64,000 bases of DNA from Deltaproteobacteria bacterium (GCA_021848385.1 JAJZUQ010000001.1:62001-126000), one strand, 5' to 3'. Shown: positions 19,700 through 29,602, numbered from the stretch's first letter. Notes: generated from the letters alone by a model not told the origin. Made by a program: numbers and translations.

Positions 19700-21265
19700 A
19701 TGGAACATTGCCGGAAAATTGACAAGAGCCTGGCCGAACGCCGGGGGATCATCCACCTTCTGGCACGGCTGGAGCAGAAGAACATCACCGTCGAGGAGTT
19801 GGAGGAGATAGGGACGACCCTGCGGAAGGAGGGCCGGCGTGCCCTGTCGCCGCTCGTGAGACGCCTGTGGCGCGAACGGAACGGAGAACTCATCTCCAAG
19901 TATGCCTACCTTCTCGACTTTTTCGAGGACGGAGCCTGGCTGGAGCAGCTCATCCAGATGGTCCTCAGGAGAAAAGACCTGGAGGACGAGGGAAAGGCGG
20001 CGCTCCTTGCCGCTCTGGAAGGGTACGGCATCGATGTGACCGCTCCCCCTTTCAATCGCCTTCTGACGGAGGTCGGCAGGCCTCTTCAGCTCTCTCTCCC
20101 CCGTCTTCTCGACCGGGGCGAAGAGGGGCTGGCGGCTTTTATCGACAACCTTCTCTGCTATTCCCCCGAAGGGCGGCTGGCAGTCATTGCCGAGCTTGCA
20201 ACCGTTCCCGATTCGCGGGTGCTCAATGTGCTGGAGGTGCTGGTCGGCATCGACGACGATGAGATAATCGGGGGAGCCGTTGCTGCTCTCGGCAGAATCC
20301 GCAGCGCCGGGGCGGCTGCCCTGCTGCAAAGGCTTTGCCGACATGAAGATCCGTCCCTGGCCGACCTGGCAGGACGAAATCTGCGCCGGCTGGCTTTTCT
20401 CCGTATCGTGCCGGACGAAATTTCTTTACCTTCCCCCTCCCCTTCGATCCATGCCGCCTATGCCGGCCCTCTGGATGGAAACGGCAACCGGACCCTCTGC
20501 GTGGTGGGGAGAGAGGAAAACGGGCGCTCAACCCTCCTCTATATGCAGACCCACATCGACAAGGGGATGCTGAGTGCCAGCGGCGAAAGCGGCATGGATA
20601 GCGACGAGGTGAGTCGCGTCCTGGCTGATCTGGAGTATGATGAAGGTGTCGTTGCGGTTTCGCCCGCTTACATGCTGAGGCTCCTGGGGGATGCCGTCTA
20701 CCGAAGCAGGGAGATCGGCATATTCCTGCCGGTTGACTTCTACCTCAGGCAGGGGATGTTCGGGCCAGGGAAGCTCGTGCCGGCGCCCTACGAACCGGAC
20801 TTCGTGGATAGAGACCTGCGGAGGCCGGCTCTCTCCTCTTCCAGCCTGCGTGACAGTGCCTCTCTTTTTGACGAGGATATCTTTGCCGGCTGGTTCCTTG
20901 CCAGCCACCAGATGTACGACTTTGCCGAAGAGTGGGACCTGCTGGAAGGGGGAACGGAAAAAAAGCTCAAGGGGCGGGCACTGGATAACCTTCTGGAACG
21001 GTGCTGCAATGAGGTCTTCCCCTCCCAGCTCGGACAGTTCAGGCGACTTCTTCTCCTGACGGCAGACCTCATCAGGGAAAGCGGCGGAGATAGCGCCCTT
21101 CTTGAGCGGGTGCTGGCTGTTTCCGCAACACTGGCAGAGAGCGGCTTTCCCTGCCACTGCAACCCCTTTCTCCGGCGCCTGGCGTTGGAAAGCATCCAGG
21201 CGGCCCGCGAGTCGCTTGGAGAAGGTTACGACCTGCGCCAGTTCCCCGATGATGGGGAGTGGTAA
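19700..21265 (+). CDS. HEAT/armadillo-like repeat protein of unknown function
   Basis: The 521-residue protein starts at the first ATG of the frame, because the preceding bases belong to a spacer repeat; no Shine-Dalgarno sequence is visible. The N-terminal 240 residues are helical pairs of HEAT type, for example VLNVLEVLVGIDDDEIIGG then AVAALGRIRSAGAAALLQRL. The C-terminal half is alpha/beta and helical, and contains a CHCNPF motif near the end. HEAT arrays usually act as protein-protein scaffolds, and no catalytic motif is apparent. It lies between gyrA and gpsA, same strand, and may be a lineage-specific conserved gene. Confidence 0.75.
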   Translation: MEHCRKIDKSLAERRGIIHLLARLEQKNITVEELEEIGTTLRKEGRRALSPLVRRLWRERNGELISKYAYLLDFFEDGAWLEQLIQMVLRRKDLEDEGKAALLAALEGYGIDVTAPPFNRLLTEVGRPLQLSLPRLLDRGEEGLAAFIDNLLCYSPEGRLAVIAELATVPDSRVLNVLEVLVGIDDDEIIGGAVAALGRIRSAGAAALLQRLCRHEDPSLADLAGRNLRRLAFLRIVPDEISLPSPSPSIHAAYAGPLDGNGNRTLCVVGREENGRSTLLYMQTHIDKGMLSASGESGMDSDEVSRVLADLEYDEGVVAVSPAYMLRLLGDAVYRSREIGIFLPVDFYLRQGMFGPGKLVPAPYEPDFVDRDLRRPALSSSSLRDSASLFDEDIFAGWFLASHQMYDFAEEWDLLEGGTEKKLKGRALDNLLERCCNEVFPSQLGQFRRLLLLTADLIRESGGDSALLERVLAVSATLAESGFPCHCNPFLRRLALESIQAARESLGEGYDLRQFPDDGEW

Positions 21266-21337
21266 ATGGCAATTTTGTATTTTGAATTTTGAGTCGACAG
21301 CCGGAGTGAAGAGTTCAAGGGTGTGGTGGGGGTAACC

Positions 21338-22345
21338 ATGCGGGAAAAAATCGGGGTAATCGGCGCGGGGAGCTGGGGAACGACGCTGGCTAACCTGCTG
21401 GCAAAGAAAGGACACGAGGTCACCCTCTGGGCCTATGAACCGGAACTGGTGGAGGAGATGGGACGCTCGGGGGTCAACACTCTTTTCCTTCCCGGCATAA
21501 CCCTTGATCCGGGGCTTCGTTACACCAACGACCTGGAGGAAGCGGTCAGGGGCAAGGGTATGGTCCTCTGTGTGGCCCCTTCCCAGGTGGTGCGCAAGGT
21601 CATCGCCCAGCTTCTTCCCTCCCTGGCTGCGGATGCCGTCATCGTCAGTGCTTCCAAGGGAATCGAGCTGGATACCCTCATGACCGTTTCCCAGGTTTAT
21701 GAAGAACTACTCCCCCCCGCACTTTACCGGAATTTTGCCGTCATATCGGGGCCGAGTTTCGCCCGGGAGGTGGCCATGGAGATGCCCACCGCCGTGGTGG
21801 CTGCCGCTGCCGATGAACAGGTGGCCCAGCGGGTGCAACAGGCGTTCAGTACCCCCTACTTCAGGCTCTACACGAACAAGGATGTGGTCGGCGTTGAGTT
21901 GGGGGGGGCGATCAAGAATGTCATCGCCATTGCCGCCGGTATTTCCGACGGACTCGGCTTCGGCTGCAACACCCGGGCAGCGCTCATCACCCGCGGCCTG
22001 GCGGAGATGAGCCGGCTGGGACGTGCCATGGGAGCTGAGACCGCAACCTTTGCCGGACTGGCCGGCATGGGTGACCTGGTGCTTACCTGCACCGGCGACC
22101 TGTCCCGCAACCGGACGGTAGGCATACAGCTCGGGAAGGGAAGGCGTCTCGCGGAAATTCTCGGAGAGATGCGGATGGTCGCCGAAGGGGTGAAGACCAC
22201 CGAGTCGGCATATGCCCTCTCCCGCCGGCTCGGAATCGACATGCCGATTACCGGGAAGGTGTATGAAGTCCTCCATGATGACAAACCGGCCCGTTCCGCG
22301 GTGATAGAACTCATGAGCAGGGATCTGAAGTCCGAAAGTTCCTGA
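21338..22345 (+). CDS. gpsA: Glycerol-3-phosphate dehydrogenase (NAD(P)+)
   Basis: GpsA reduces dihydroxyacetone phosphate to sn-glycerol-3-phosphate for phospholipid synthesis. The N-terminal nucleotide fold is GVIGAGSWGTTLANLL. The substrate region has SGPSFAREV, the catalytic Lys lies in ELGGAIKNVIAIAAGI, and GLAGMGDLVLTC follows. Length is 335 residues, typical. I chose the ATG at 21338 rather than the GTG at 21323 because the protein then begins MREKIGVIGAGSWG, as in homologues. Confidence 0.97.
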   Translation: MREKIGVIGAGSWGTTLANLLAKKGHEVTLWAYEPELVEEMGRSGVNTLFLPGITLDPGLRYTNDLEEAVRGKGMVLCVAPSQVVRKVIAQLLPSLAADAVIVSASKGIELDTLMTVSQVYEELLPPALYRNFAVISGPSFAREVAMEMPTAVVAAAADEQVAQRVQQAFSTPYFRLYTNKDVVGVELGGAIKNVIAIAAGISDGLGFGCNTRAALITRGLAEMSRLGRAMGAETATFAGLAGMGDLVLTCTGDLSRNRTVGIQLGKGRRLAEILGEMRMVAEGVKTTESAYALSRRLGIDMPITGKVYEVLHDDKPARSAVIELMSRDLKSESS

Positions 22346-22412
22346 CGTATTTGGAACCTTTGCGTTATACCGCCTACCGGATTAAACATCAATCCGCTGC
22401 AAGGGGCAGATC

Positions 22413-24686
22413 ATGCGGCTACGCCTGAGCATACGCAAAAAACTGCTCTTCTCCATCCTGCTCGTACTCCTCGTCTCGTACGCCATTCTTGCCGCAACCA
22501 CCTTCAAAAGTGTTAATTACGCACTGGAAGCACAGGTTTCCCGGAGTCTCGAGGAGAACCTCCACTACGCCCAGAGCCAGATGTTTGCCCGGGCCGACCT
22601 GATTACCTACTCCCTTTCCCAGCCGATCTCAGCTCCGCCGGTTCATGCAAATATCCTTGCGCGCAACCGTCCATGGCTCAAGGATGCCGTCCTGCGTTGG
22701 CACAAGGTCATCCCCTTTGTCGAAGTCCTCACCCTGGTCGATTCCCGGAAACGGGTTCTGACCCGGCTCGGGCCGGGAACGTCGGAGCGGCTCGCCGGCC
22801 TCGAAGATGAGATGGAGCAGGCCTTACGGACCCGGAAAACGGTGGTCAGTACGGAGCTGGTCTCCCGCGAGTTCCTGGAGCAGGAAGCGGGGGTCGCCAT
22901 TACTCCTGCTATGCTTCAGAACAACGAGGCTATGGTGATGATGGTCGCCATCCCGGTTTTTAACACCGAGGGCACCCTGATCGGCGGAGTTCTAGCCTGT
23001 GACGTCATTAACAACGACCCCAATCTGCCGTTCCAGGTCCAGGAGGTATTCGGCAAAGAAGTGGAGGTCACCGTAACCCAGCGTGGTCACCGTATCGCCA
23101 GCAGTATTGCGGAAGAGGTCCCCGGCCCCGTTACCATCGACAGGGAGATCATGGAACGCCTGGATCGGCGTCTCCCCTACCGGGGGGAAGCGAAGATCGG
23201 GAGAAAGTACTACGAGACAGTCATCGCCCCCATTGCCAACCAGCGCGGCGAGGTGATCGGTTCCCTCTCCGTGGCACTTTCCAGCGACTATTTCACCCGG
23301 ATCAAGCGGGACAACATGCGCAACATCATGGCGTCTGGGGCAATCGGTGTGCTGCTCTCCTTCGGTCTCGCCTACCTGATGGCGCGACGGGTGAGCAAAC
23401 CGCTCACTGACCTCACCCGTGGCGTTGAGCAGATCGAAGCGGGAGAGCTTGGCCAACGGGTCATCGTGACTTCCAGGGACGAATTCGGCATGCTCGCCGA
23501 CTCCTTCAACCGGATGGCCAGTACCCTCTACGAACGGGAACGGACCATCATCGGGAAGACCCAGGACCTGCAGCGTCTCAACGAGGAACTGGAGAAGCGG
23601 GTCGGGGAGCGGACGGTGGCTCTCCGGATCGAGATGGGGATGCTTGAGGCGATCCTCACCAGCATGGCGGAAGGGATCGTGGTTACGGACCGGGAGAACA
23701 GGGTCACCCTCTTCAATCCCTCAGCCCAGAAGATCTTCGGTCTCACGCCGAACCGGGTCATGCACCAGCCGATCGAGCAGGCCTGCGACATGGGTGGCTT
23801 CTGCATGCTCCTCGAGCACATTGACGCCGTACGTGGGGGAGAAGGACCGACCCCACGGGAAGAGGTGCTGAGGGTAACGGGGCGGAAGATCAAGGTGAGC
23901 CTCTCCCCGCTTCTGGACGAGGCGGGCGGGTTTGCCGGGGTGGTGATGTCCATACGGGATGTGACGGTTGAGGAAGAGGTGGACCGGATGAAGACCGAAT
24001 TCATTTCCACGGTCTCCCATGAATTGAAGACCCCTCTTACCTCCATGAAGGGATCGTTGCAGTACATTCTCGCCAAGGGGAAGTGGCTCACGAAGACGGA
24101 GCGGGAGCTTCTTTCCGTCTGCCAGCGTAACACGGACCGGCTCATCAGGCTCATCAACGATATTCTTGACATATCTACCATCGAATCGGGGCGGATGCAG
24201 TTCGCCTTCGGCCAGGTATCCATCGGCGAACTGGTGGTCTATGCCTGCGAGGAGATCAAGGGGTTTGCCCAAGGGCGCAACATATCCATCGTCAGCGACG
24301 TAGCGACTGACCTGCCGCCGGTTTGCGCTGACCATGACCGGCTCATACAGGTTCTCACCAATCTCCTGTCCAATGCGGTGAAGTTTTCGCCATCGGGGAA
24401 GACGGTACTCGTGTCGGCCATCAGGACGGGGAGTTACGTGACCGTTTCCGTTGCTGATATGGGTAAGGCCATCCAGTGGTCGGACCGGGAGAAGCTGTTC
24501 AAAAAATTCCAGCAGCTGGGGAGTTCCGATCCACGGGAGCGGAGCGGAACCGGTCTCGGCCTCGCCATATGCAAGGAGATTGTCGAACAGCACCACGGCA
24601 GGATTTTTTACGAGAGCGGCGCAGCGGGGGGAAATGTATTCACCTTTGCGATTCCGGTGTACGAGGAGACGTTGAATGAAAGGTGA
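22413..24686 (+). CDS. Membrane sensor histidine kinase (extracytoplasmic sensor-HAMP-PAS-HisKA-HATPase)
   Basis: In this 757-residue protein, TM1 is LLFSILLVLLVSYAILAATT. An extracytoplasmic double-Cache-like domain spans about residues 45-300, and TM2 is near ASGAIGVLLSFGLAYLMA. A HAMP linker follows (RRVSKPLTDLTRGVEQIEAGELG), then a PAS domain (MLEAILTSMAEGIVVTDREN), HisKA with TVSHELKTPLTSMKG, and HATPase with NLLSNAVKFSP and GTGLGLAICKEI. The G1 box reads DMGKAI where DxGxGI is usual, so the second conserved glycine is missing. The next gene, a receiver-kinase hybrid, overlaps it by 11 bases, suggesting one signalling unit. Confidence 0.93.
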   Translation: MRLRLSIRKKLLFSILLVLLVSYAILAATTFKSVNYALEAQVSRSLEENLHYAQSQMFARADLITYSLSQPISAPPVHANILARNRPWLKDAVLRWHKVIPFVEVLTLVDSRKRVLTRLGPGTSERLAGLEDEMEQALRTRKTVVSTELVSREFLEQEAGVAITPAMLQNNEAMVMMVAIPVFNTEGTLIGGVLACDVINNDPNLPFQVQEVFGKEVEVTVTQRGHRIASSIAEEVPGPVTIDREIMERLDRRLPYRGEAKIGRKYYETVIAPIANQRGEVIGSLSVALSSDYFTRIKRDNMRNIMASGAIGVLLSFGLAYLMARRVSKPLTDLTRGVEQIEAGELGQRVIVTSRDEFGMLADSFNRMASTLYERERTIIGKTQDLQRLNEELEKRVGERTVALRIEMGMLEAILTSMAEGIVVTDRENRVTLFNPSAQKIFGLTPNRVMHQPIEQACDMGGFCMLLEHIDAVRGGEGPTPREEVLRVTGRKIKVSLSPLLDEAGGFAGVVMSIRDVTVEEEVDRMKTEFISTVSHELKTPLTSMKGSLQYILAKGKWLTKTERELLSVCQRNTDRLIRLINDILDISTIESGRMQFAFGQVSIGELVVYACEEIKGFAQGRNISIVSDVATDLPPVCADHDRLIQVLTNLLSNAVKFSPSGKTVLVSAIRTGSYVTVSVADMGKAIQWSDREKLFKKFQQLGSSDPRERSGTGLGLAICKEIVEQHHGRIFYESGAAGGNVFTFAIPVYEETLNER

Positions 24687-26205
24687 CAGGATACTCATTG
24701 TCGATGACGAGGCCGATATCGCCCTGATCCTGAAACTGCAGCTTGAGGATGCCGGCTACCGGACGGAACGGGCCAGGGATGGCCTGGATGCTCTGGACCA
24801 GCTGTCGAGGGGGGAATATGCCCTGATGCTTCTCGATATCAAGATGCCGCGAATGGACGGCATGGCGGTTCTGGCAAAAGTAAACCAGGACTATCCCGAT
24901 CTGGCGGTGGTGATGATGACCGCCCATGGCAGCGAGGATATTGTCGTCCAGGCCCTGCAGAAGGGGGCTACCGACTATATCGCCAAGCCCTTTTCCACCG
25001 ATGACATGCTGAAAAGGGTTGAGCAGTCCATCCAGTTCAACCGGACCCGCCTGGAGAATCTCCGTCTCCAGAAGCAGCTTGATGTGGAGCGGCAGAAGAT
25101 GGAGGTCGTGCTCCAGGGAATGGCGGACCTCCTCGTGGCCATCGACACCGAGGGTCGGATCATGACGGTCAACCGCAGGGCGGAGTATATCCTGGGTAAA
25201 AGCCAGGAGGACGTGATGGGGAAGCCGGTTGAAGAAGTTATTTCGGCGGACATCGGCGCCGATCTCCTCCCGTGCAGAGTGGTCCTTGCCAGCCATGAGC
25301 CATGCCTCGATATCACCTACCAGCTCATACTCGGCACGACGCGTATCCCGGTCCTATCCAGCGCCACCCCCCTTGTCAACGGCGCCGGCGAGCTGGTGGG
25401 GAGCGTGGAGATTCTGCGCGATATTTCCACCCTGAAGGCACTGGAGCAGGAGCGGGAGGATTTCATCAGCATGCTTTCCCACGACCTGAAGACCCCCATC
25501 ACGGCAATACTCGGCTCCCTCGATCTTGTGCGGGAAGCGCGGCTCGGACCGGTCAACGAGGAGCAGCGGGAATACCTGGAGTCGGCGGTGGAGAGTTGTA
25601 GCGAGATGACGGATATGATTGACACCCTTCTGGATGTCCACAAGTTTGAGGCGGGGAAGATGGTGCTGGTCTTCCGGGAGGAGGACCCTCCATTGCTGGT
25701 ACAGAAGATCCTTGCCAGGTTCCGGTCGCTGGCCCATCGTACCCAGATCAACCTTCACACTACCTGCAACGAGCCGGTCCCCGGTTTTCGGGTGGACAGG
25801 CATAAGTTTTCCCGTCTGATCAACAACCTGCTTTCCAATGCCTTCAAGTTCACCCCCGACGGTGGTGAGATCGAGGTAGGGATGGAAGCACTGGCGGACA
25901 TCGCCATCTGCCGTGACCGCATCCCCCCGCAGACCTATCCGCCGTCAGCCATCCCCGCCAGCGGCCGTTATCTCCAGGTGACGGTCAGGGACACAGGTGA
26001 AGGGATGCCGGCGGAGGCCCTCGGCACCATCTTCGACCGGTTCGTTCAGGCGAAAAACCGTCGCCTTGGCAAGACGCGGGGTACGGGTCTGGGGCTTGCC
26101 TTCTGCCGCAAGGTAATGGATGCCCACGGCGGTTTCATCTGGGCGGAGAGCCGGGAGGGGCACGGCAGCACCTTTTTCCTCCTCTTTCCCCTGGAAGAGA
26201 CCTGA
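24676..26205 (+). CDS. Hybrid response regulator-histidine kinase (REC-PAS-HisKA-HATPase)
   Basis: The 509-residue soluble protein has an N-terminal receiver domain with acidic pocket VDDEAD, phospho-acceptor Asp in LMLLDIKMPRMDG (near residue 55) and Lys in AKPFS. It then has a PAS domain (MADLLVAIDTEGRIMTVN), HisKA with MLSHDLKTPITAILGS, and HATPase with NLLSNAFKFTPDGG, RDTGEGMP and GTGLGLAFC. It overlaps the upstream membrane kinase, so that kinase could phosphorylate this receiver and pass a signal into a second kinase module (inference). No DNA-binding output is present. The final output protein must be elsewhere. Confidence 0.93.
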   Translation: MKGDRILIVDDEADIALILKLQLEDAGYRTERARDGLDALDQLSRGEYALMLLDIKMPRMDGMAVLAKVNQDYPDLAVVMMTAHGSEDIVVQALQKGATDYIAKPFSTDDMLKRVEQSIQFNRTRLENLRLQKQLDVERQKMEVVLQGMADLLVAIDTEGRIMTVNRRAEYILGKSQEDVMGKPVEEVISADIGADLLPCRVVLASHEPCLDITYQLILGTTRIPVLSSATPLVNGAGELVGSVEILRDISTLKALEQEREDFISMLSHDLKTPITAILGSLDLVREARLGPVNEEQREYLESAVESCSEMTDMIDTLLDVHKFEAGKMVLVFREEDPPLLVQKILARFRSLAHRTQINLHTTCNEPVPGFRVDRHKFSRLINNLLSNAFKFTPDGGEIEVGMEALADIAICRDRIPPQTYPPSAIPASGRYLQVTVRDTGEGMPAEALGTIFDRFVQAKNRRLGKTRGTGLGLAFCRKVMDAHGGFIWAESREGHGSTFFLLFPLEET

Positions 26206-26388
26206 TACTGGCAAACGTGAGATCGTGATGGATGAGCGCCCCATTCTGCTCAGAGTTCCCTCGTGCCGCCGCTGTAAGGCTCATTTCGCACCGGCCTATC
26301 GGCCGGCTTGGCTCAATTTCACCCACACCGGCAGGCACTCGGGCACATTCGCTCCACGGGGCACTCACCCATCACGGAGTTAGGTGAT

Positions 26389-27315
26389 ATGACGTCTGCA
26401 CTTGAAATAGACGGCCTTTCCAAGGTCTACGGAACTATGCGGGCGGTGGACGCATTCTCCCTGCGCGTGCAACGGGGAACTATCTTCGGCCTCCTGGGTC
26501 CCAACGGCGCCGGCAAGACTACCCTCATCCGGATGCTCACCACCCTGCTCCGCCCGTCGACGGGGAGCGCCCGCATCGAGGGATATGACATCCTCTCTTC
26601 AGCCCGGACCGTGCGCAGCATGATAGGGGTTGTCCCTCAGGACAATAACCTGGACCGCTACCTTACCTGCCGGGAGAACCTTGTCCTTCACGCTCGCATG
26701 TACGCCATGGCCCCGGCGGAGTACAACCGCCGCATCGACGAACTGCTGGAGCTGATCGGCCTGACCAACCGCCAGCACGATTTCCCCGATACCTTTTCCG
26801 GTGGCATGCAGCGCCGTCTCGTTGTCGCCCGGGCACTGGTCCATCAACCGCGGGTTCTGTTCCTCGATGAGCCGACCACCGGCCTTGACCCCCAGTCGCG
26901 GCGGGCTGTCTGGAACTACGTCCAGTCCCTTACTCCCCAGATGACCATCTTCCTCACCACCCACTACATGGACGAGGCGGACACCCTCTGTGACCGGATC
27001 GTGATAATGGACCACGGCCGGGCGCTGGTGGACGGCACCGCCGCAGAGTTGAAGGAGCGTCTCGCCCATGCCCACATGTACGAGCTGGAGTTTAGCGGTG
27101 GCGGGGAGCGATACGAGAAGCTTCTCCGGGAACTCCCGTTTGTCCGGAATCTGCAGCGGACGGGGAACAGCTTCCGTCTTGCCCTGGCGGGTGAGGAATT
27201 CCTGAAGCCCCTGATGGACCGGATCGGGGGGGATGACATCCGGAAAATCTGCCTGAAGGAACCATCCCTGGAGGATGTGTTTATAGAGTTGACAGGACGG
27301 GAAGTCCGGGAATGA
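26389..27315 (+). CDS. ABC transporter ATPase of ABC-2 (drug or polysaccharide export) type
   Basis: This is a 308-residue ATPase with Walker A GPNGAGKTTLIRML, Q-loop VPQDNNLD, signature FSGGMQRRLVVARAL, Walker B VLFLDEPTTGLD and H-loop TTHYMDEAD. A C-terminal extension of about 80 residues is typical of the DrrA/CcmA-like subfamily. The start is the ATG after AGGTGAT; the frame extends upstream without homologous sequence. The membrane subunit is the next gene. The 183 bases before it hold only a weak 51-codon frame. Confidence 0.93.
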   Translation: MTSALEIDGLSKVYGTMRAVDAFSLRVQRGTIFGLLGPNGAGKTTLIRMLTTLLRPSTGSARIEGYDILSSARTVRSMIGVVPQDNNLDRYLTCRENLVLHARMYAMAPAEYNRRIDELLELIGLTNRQHDFPDTFSGGMQRRLVVARALVHQPRVLFLDEPTTGLDPQSRRAVWNYVQSLTPQMTIFLTTHYMDEADTLCDRIVIMDHGRALVDGTAAELKERLAHAHMYELEFSGGGERYEKLLRELPFVRNLQRTGNSFRLALAGEEFLKPLMDRIGGDDIRKICLKEPSLEDVFIELTGREVRE

Positions 27316-27331
27316 GTCCAGAGAAACCCTC

Positions 27332-27436
27332 GAACCGCAAAGGCGCAAAGGCCGCAAAGCAAGAAAAACCCTGAAGATAAGCAGGGGCTGAAGTTTTTCT
27401 GGTTTTCCTTTGCATGCTTTGCGCCTTAGCGGTTCA
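27332..27436. repeat. GAACCGC-type dyad element between the ABC genes
   Basis: The left arm GAACCGCAAAGGCGCAAAGG and following CCGCAAAG pair with the right arm CTTTGCATGCTTTGCGCC and TTAGCGGTTC. A small inner hairpin CCCTG/CAGGG lies at 27369-27386. The arms consist of degenerate GCGCAAAG subrepeats. Related elements occur at 58301, 61141 and 62290. Confidence 0.75.
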
Positions 27437-27464
27437 AAGATGTCATTGTTAATGGGGTGTTATC

Positions 27465-28220
27465 ATGTTTCGTGGCGCTATTGCCATATTCTGGCGGGAC
27501 CTGCTGGTGCTCCGTCGCAGCCTCTTCTCCGAGCTGCTGGCGGTGATTGCCTACCCCCTTACCCTGTATCTCGCCTTTGGCATTGGCCTCAGGGGGTACA
27601 TTGCCGATGTGGACGGCGTCCCCTACGCCCTCTTCATCGCACCGGGACTCATTTCCATGACTGCCGTTTCGGCGGCGTTCAACGACAGCGCCTGGAGCGT
27701 CTGGTTCCACCGCCGTGTGCAGCGGACCATCGAGGAGTACCGGGTCACCCCCATCACGGTCTACGATATCGTCATCGGCAAGATCTTCTCCGGTTTTGCG
27801 CAGGGGACAATCAAGGGGCTCGCGGTGGCGCTCGTGATTTTCATGCTCACCCCCTTTCGTTTCATCCCCGCTCACCTCCTTGCCTATCTTCCTTTCATCT
27901 TCCTCGGCTCCATGATCTTTTCCTGCGTCGGTACCATCTGCGGCACCATGATCGACAAGCCGGAGAACATCGGCCGGGTGGAGGCGGTGGTCATTGTCCC
28001 GCTCATCTTCATGTCCGGCATCTTCTTCCCCCTCTCCTCCTATCCAAAGGAGGCCTTTGCCATCATCAGTCTTCTCCCCACCACCGCCATCTTCGAGGGA
28101 GCACGCCAGGCTCTGCTGAACGGAAGGGTGGCACCGCTCTCAATCGTCATTCTGCTGGTGACGGCGGTCGTTGCCTTTGCCGCCGCGGCACTCACCTTCA
28201 ACCGGAAGATGTCCGAGTAA
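27465..28220 (+). CDS. ABC-2 type transporter membrane subunit
   Basis: The 251-residue protein has six hydrophobic segments and the ABC-2 permease pattern. The N-terminal helix follows IFWRDLLVLRRSLFSELL, a central stretch reads RRVQRTIEEYRVTPITVYDIVIGK, and the late conserved region is FMSGIFFPLSSYPKEAF. It pairs with the ATPase encoded upstream, from which it is separated by a dyad repeat. The exported substrate is unknown. Similar pairs export drugs, lipids or polysaccharides. Confidence 0.9.
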   Translation: MFRGAIAIFWRDLLVLRRSLFSELLAVIAYPLTLYLAFGIGLRGYIADVDGVPYALFIAPGLISMTAVSAAFNDSAWSVWFHRRVQRTIEEYRVTPITVYDIVIGKIFSGFAQGTIKGLAVALVIFMLTPFRFIPAHLLAYLPFIFLGSMIFSCVGTICGTMIDKPENIGRVEAVVIVPLIFMSGIFFPLSSYPKEAFAIISLLPTTAIFEGARQALLNGRVAPLSIVILLVTAVVAFAAAALTFNRKMSE

Positions 28221-28369
28221 GGGGAATCGCTCCCTTTCCCTGTTCCGGTCGTTCACCTCGCCGGGGGCGAATCTTCTTGAGTTTTTCGCCCTGTTCATAG
28301 TACGATTACACGGTTAATGTGAAAAATACCGGCGTTGAAGCATCCGGGCCGCTAAGAGTTTTGGAGAAA

Positions 28370-29443
28370 ATGATGGCTGAAGAATTCATACCCAAATGGA
28401 TCGCCTGGGAAACCACCCAGAAATGCAACCTGAAGTGTGTCCACTGCCGTTGCTCGTCGGAGCTGACCTCCTCCGAGGGGGACTTCACCACCGACGAGGG
28501 GAAAAAGCTCCTGAAGGAGATCGCAGATTTCTCCAAGCCGGTAATTGTCCTCTCTGGGGGCGAACCGCTCATGCGCAAGGATATCTTCGAACTGGCTGGC
28601 TACGGCACTTCCCTGGGGCTTCGTATGTGCATGGCCACCAACGGGGCGCTGGTTACCGACGAGATCTGCGAACAGATGAAGAAGGCGGAGATCAAGATGG
28701 TCTCCCTCTCCCTGGACGGCTCTTCGGCCTCCGTACATGACAACTTCCGCCAGTGCCCCGGTTCCTTCGACGGGGTGGTCCGGGCCGCCGAACTGTTCCG
28801 CAAGCATGGCCAGAAGTTCCTCATCAACTCCTCCTTTACCAAAAGAAACCAGCACGACATCGCCAATACCTTCAAGGTGGCCAAGTCCCTGGGGGCCACT
28901 GCCTGGTACATGTTCATGATCGTTCCCACCGGCCGTGGCGAGGAGATCATGAACGAACTCATCTCCAAGGAGGACTACGAGGAGATTCTTGACTGGCACT
29001 ACGAGCAGGAGAAGCTGGAAGACGATATCCTCATGCGCCCCACCTGCGCCCCCCACTACTACCGGATTGTCCCCCAGAAGGCCAAGGCCGAAGGGACGAA
29101 ATTCGAGCGCCGCTCCCTCACCTTCTCCACCGGCGGGGGCAAGGGATGTATCGCCGCCCAGACCATCTGCCTCATCGACTGCTTCGGCAACGTCAAGCCG
29201 TGCTCCTACTTCCACCGCACCGCGGGGAACGTGAAACAGACCCCCTTCCGGGAGATCTGGGAAAACTCGGAGATATTCCGTGATCTGCGGGATTTCAAGG
29301 CGTACAAGGGGAAGTGCGGCCAGTGCGAGTACCTGAACGTCTGCGGCGGCTGCCGGGCAAGGGCGGATGCGGTGACGGGGGACTATATGGAAGAAGAACC
29401 GTTCTGCAACTATGTGCCTATACGCCTTCAGAAGAAGGCGTAG
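28370..29443 (+). CDS. ahbD: AhbD-like radical SAM/SPASM haem b synthase
   Basis: The radical SAM core begins [19 protein letters not shown] with the CxxxCxxC cluster. [19 protein letters not shown] and [13 protein letters not shown] are characteristic of the AhbD/NirJ group. Further conserved parts are [20 protein letters not shown] and a C-terminal cysteine-rich SPASM-like region ([15 protein letters not shown]). AhbD decarboxylates iron-coproporphyrin III to haem b in the sirohaem-dependent route. Its neighbours hemE and, further on, hemH support a role in tetrapyrrole synthesis. GGAG precedes the paired ATGs at 28370 and 28373. The remaining doubt is whether it is AhbD or a close NirJ-like paralogue. 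Confidence 0.82.
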   Translation: MMAEEFIPKWIAWETTQKCNLKCVHCRCSSELTSSEGDFTTDEGKKLLKEIADFSKPVIVLSGGEPLMRKDIFELAGYGTSLGLRMCMATNGALVTDEICEQMKKAEIKMVSLSLDGSSASVHDNFRQCPGSFDGVVRAAELFRKHGQKFLINSSFTKRNQHDIANTFKVAKSLGATAWYMFMIVPTGRGEEIMNELISKEDYEEILDWHYEQEKLEDDILMRPTCAPHYYRIVPQKAKAEGTKFERRSLTFSTGGGKGCIAAQTICLIDCFGNVKPCSYFHRTAGNVKQTPFREIWENSEIFRDLRDFKAYKGKCGQCEYLNVCGGCRARADAVTGDYMEEEPFCNYVPIRLQKKA

Positions 29444-29564
29444 GGAACGCGATCTTCCGCCCATCTTGCCGCCGTCCTCGTCGCTTCTTTGTGCGGCGTG
29501 GCGCTGCCACGCCTCCGCAGGCGCTCCTGCGGGGGCGACAATCTGGACGAAATCTCACGTTCCC
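29443..29564. repeat. 122-bp palindromic element, copy 1
   Basis: Terminal arms GGGAACG and CGTTCCC flank conserved inner blocks (CGCCCATCT near the left, ATCTGGAC near the right). The centre is GGCGTGGC-GCT-GCCACGCC. It begins at the last base of the ahbD stop codon and fills the gap before hemE. Copies 2 and 3 are at 33460 and 60453. Confidence 0.8.
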
Positions 29565-29602
29565 GGTGTTGAACCGCTTTAAATTTCCAAGGAGGATTTT
29601 CA

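Noticed and set aside
26228-26383. 51-codon frame between the hybrid kinase and the ABC ATPase
   Set aside because: Its RVPSCRRCKAHF stretch looks interesting, but there is no ribosome site and the end is low complexity. It may be spacer-repeat material.
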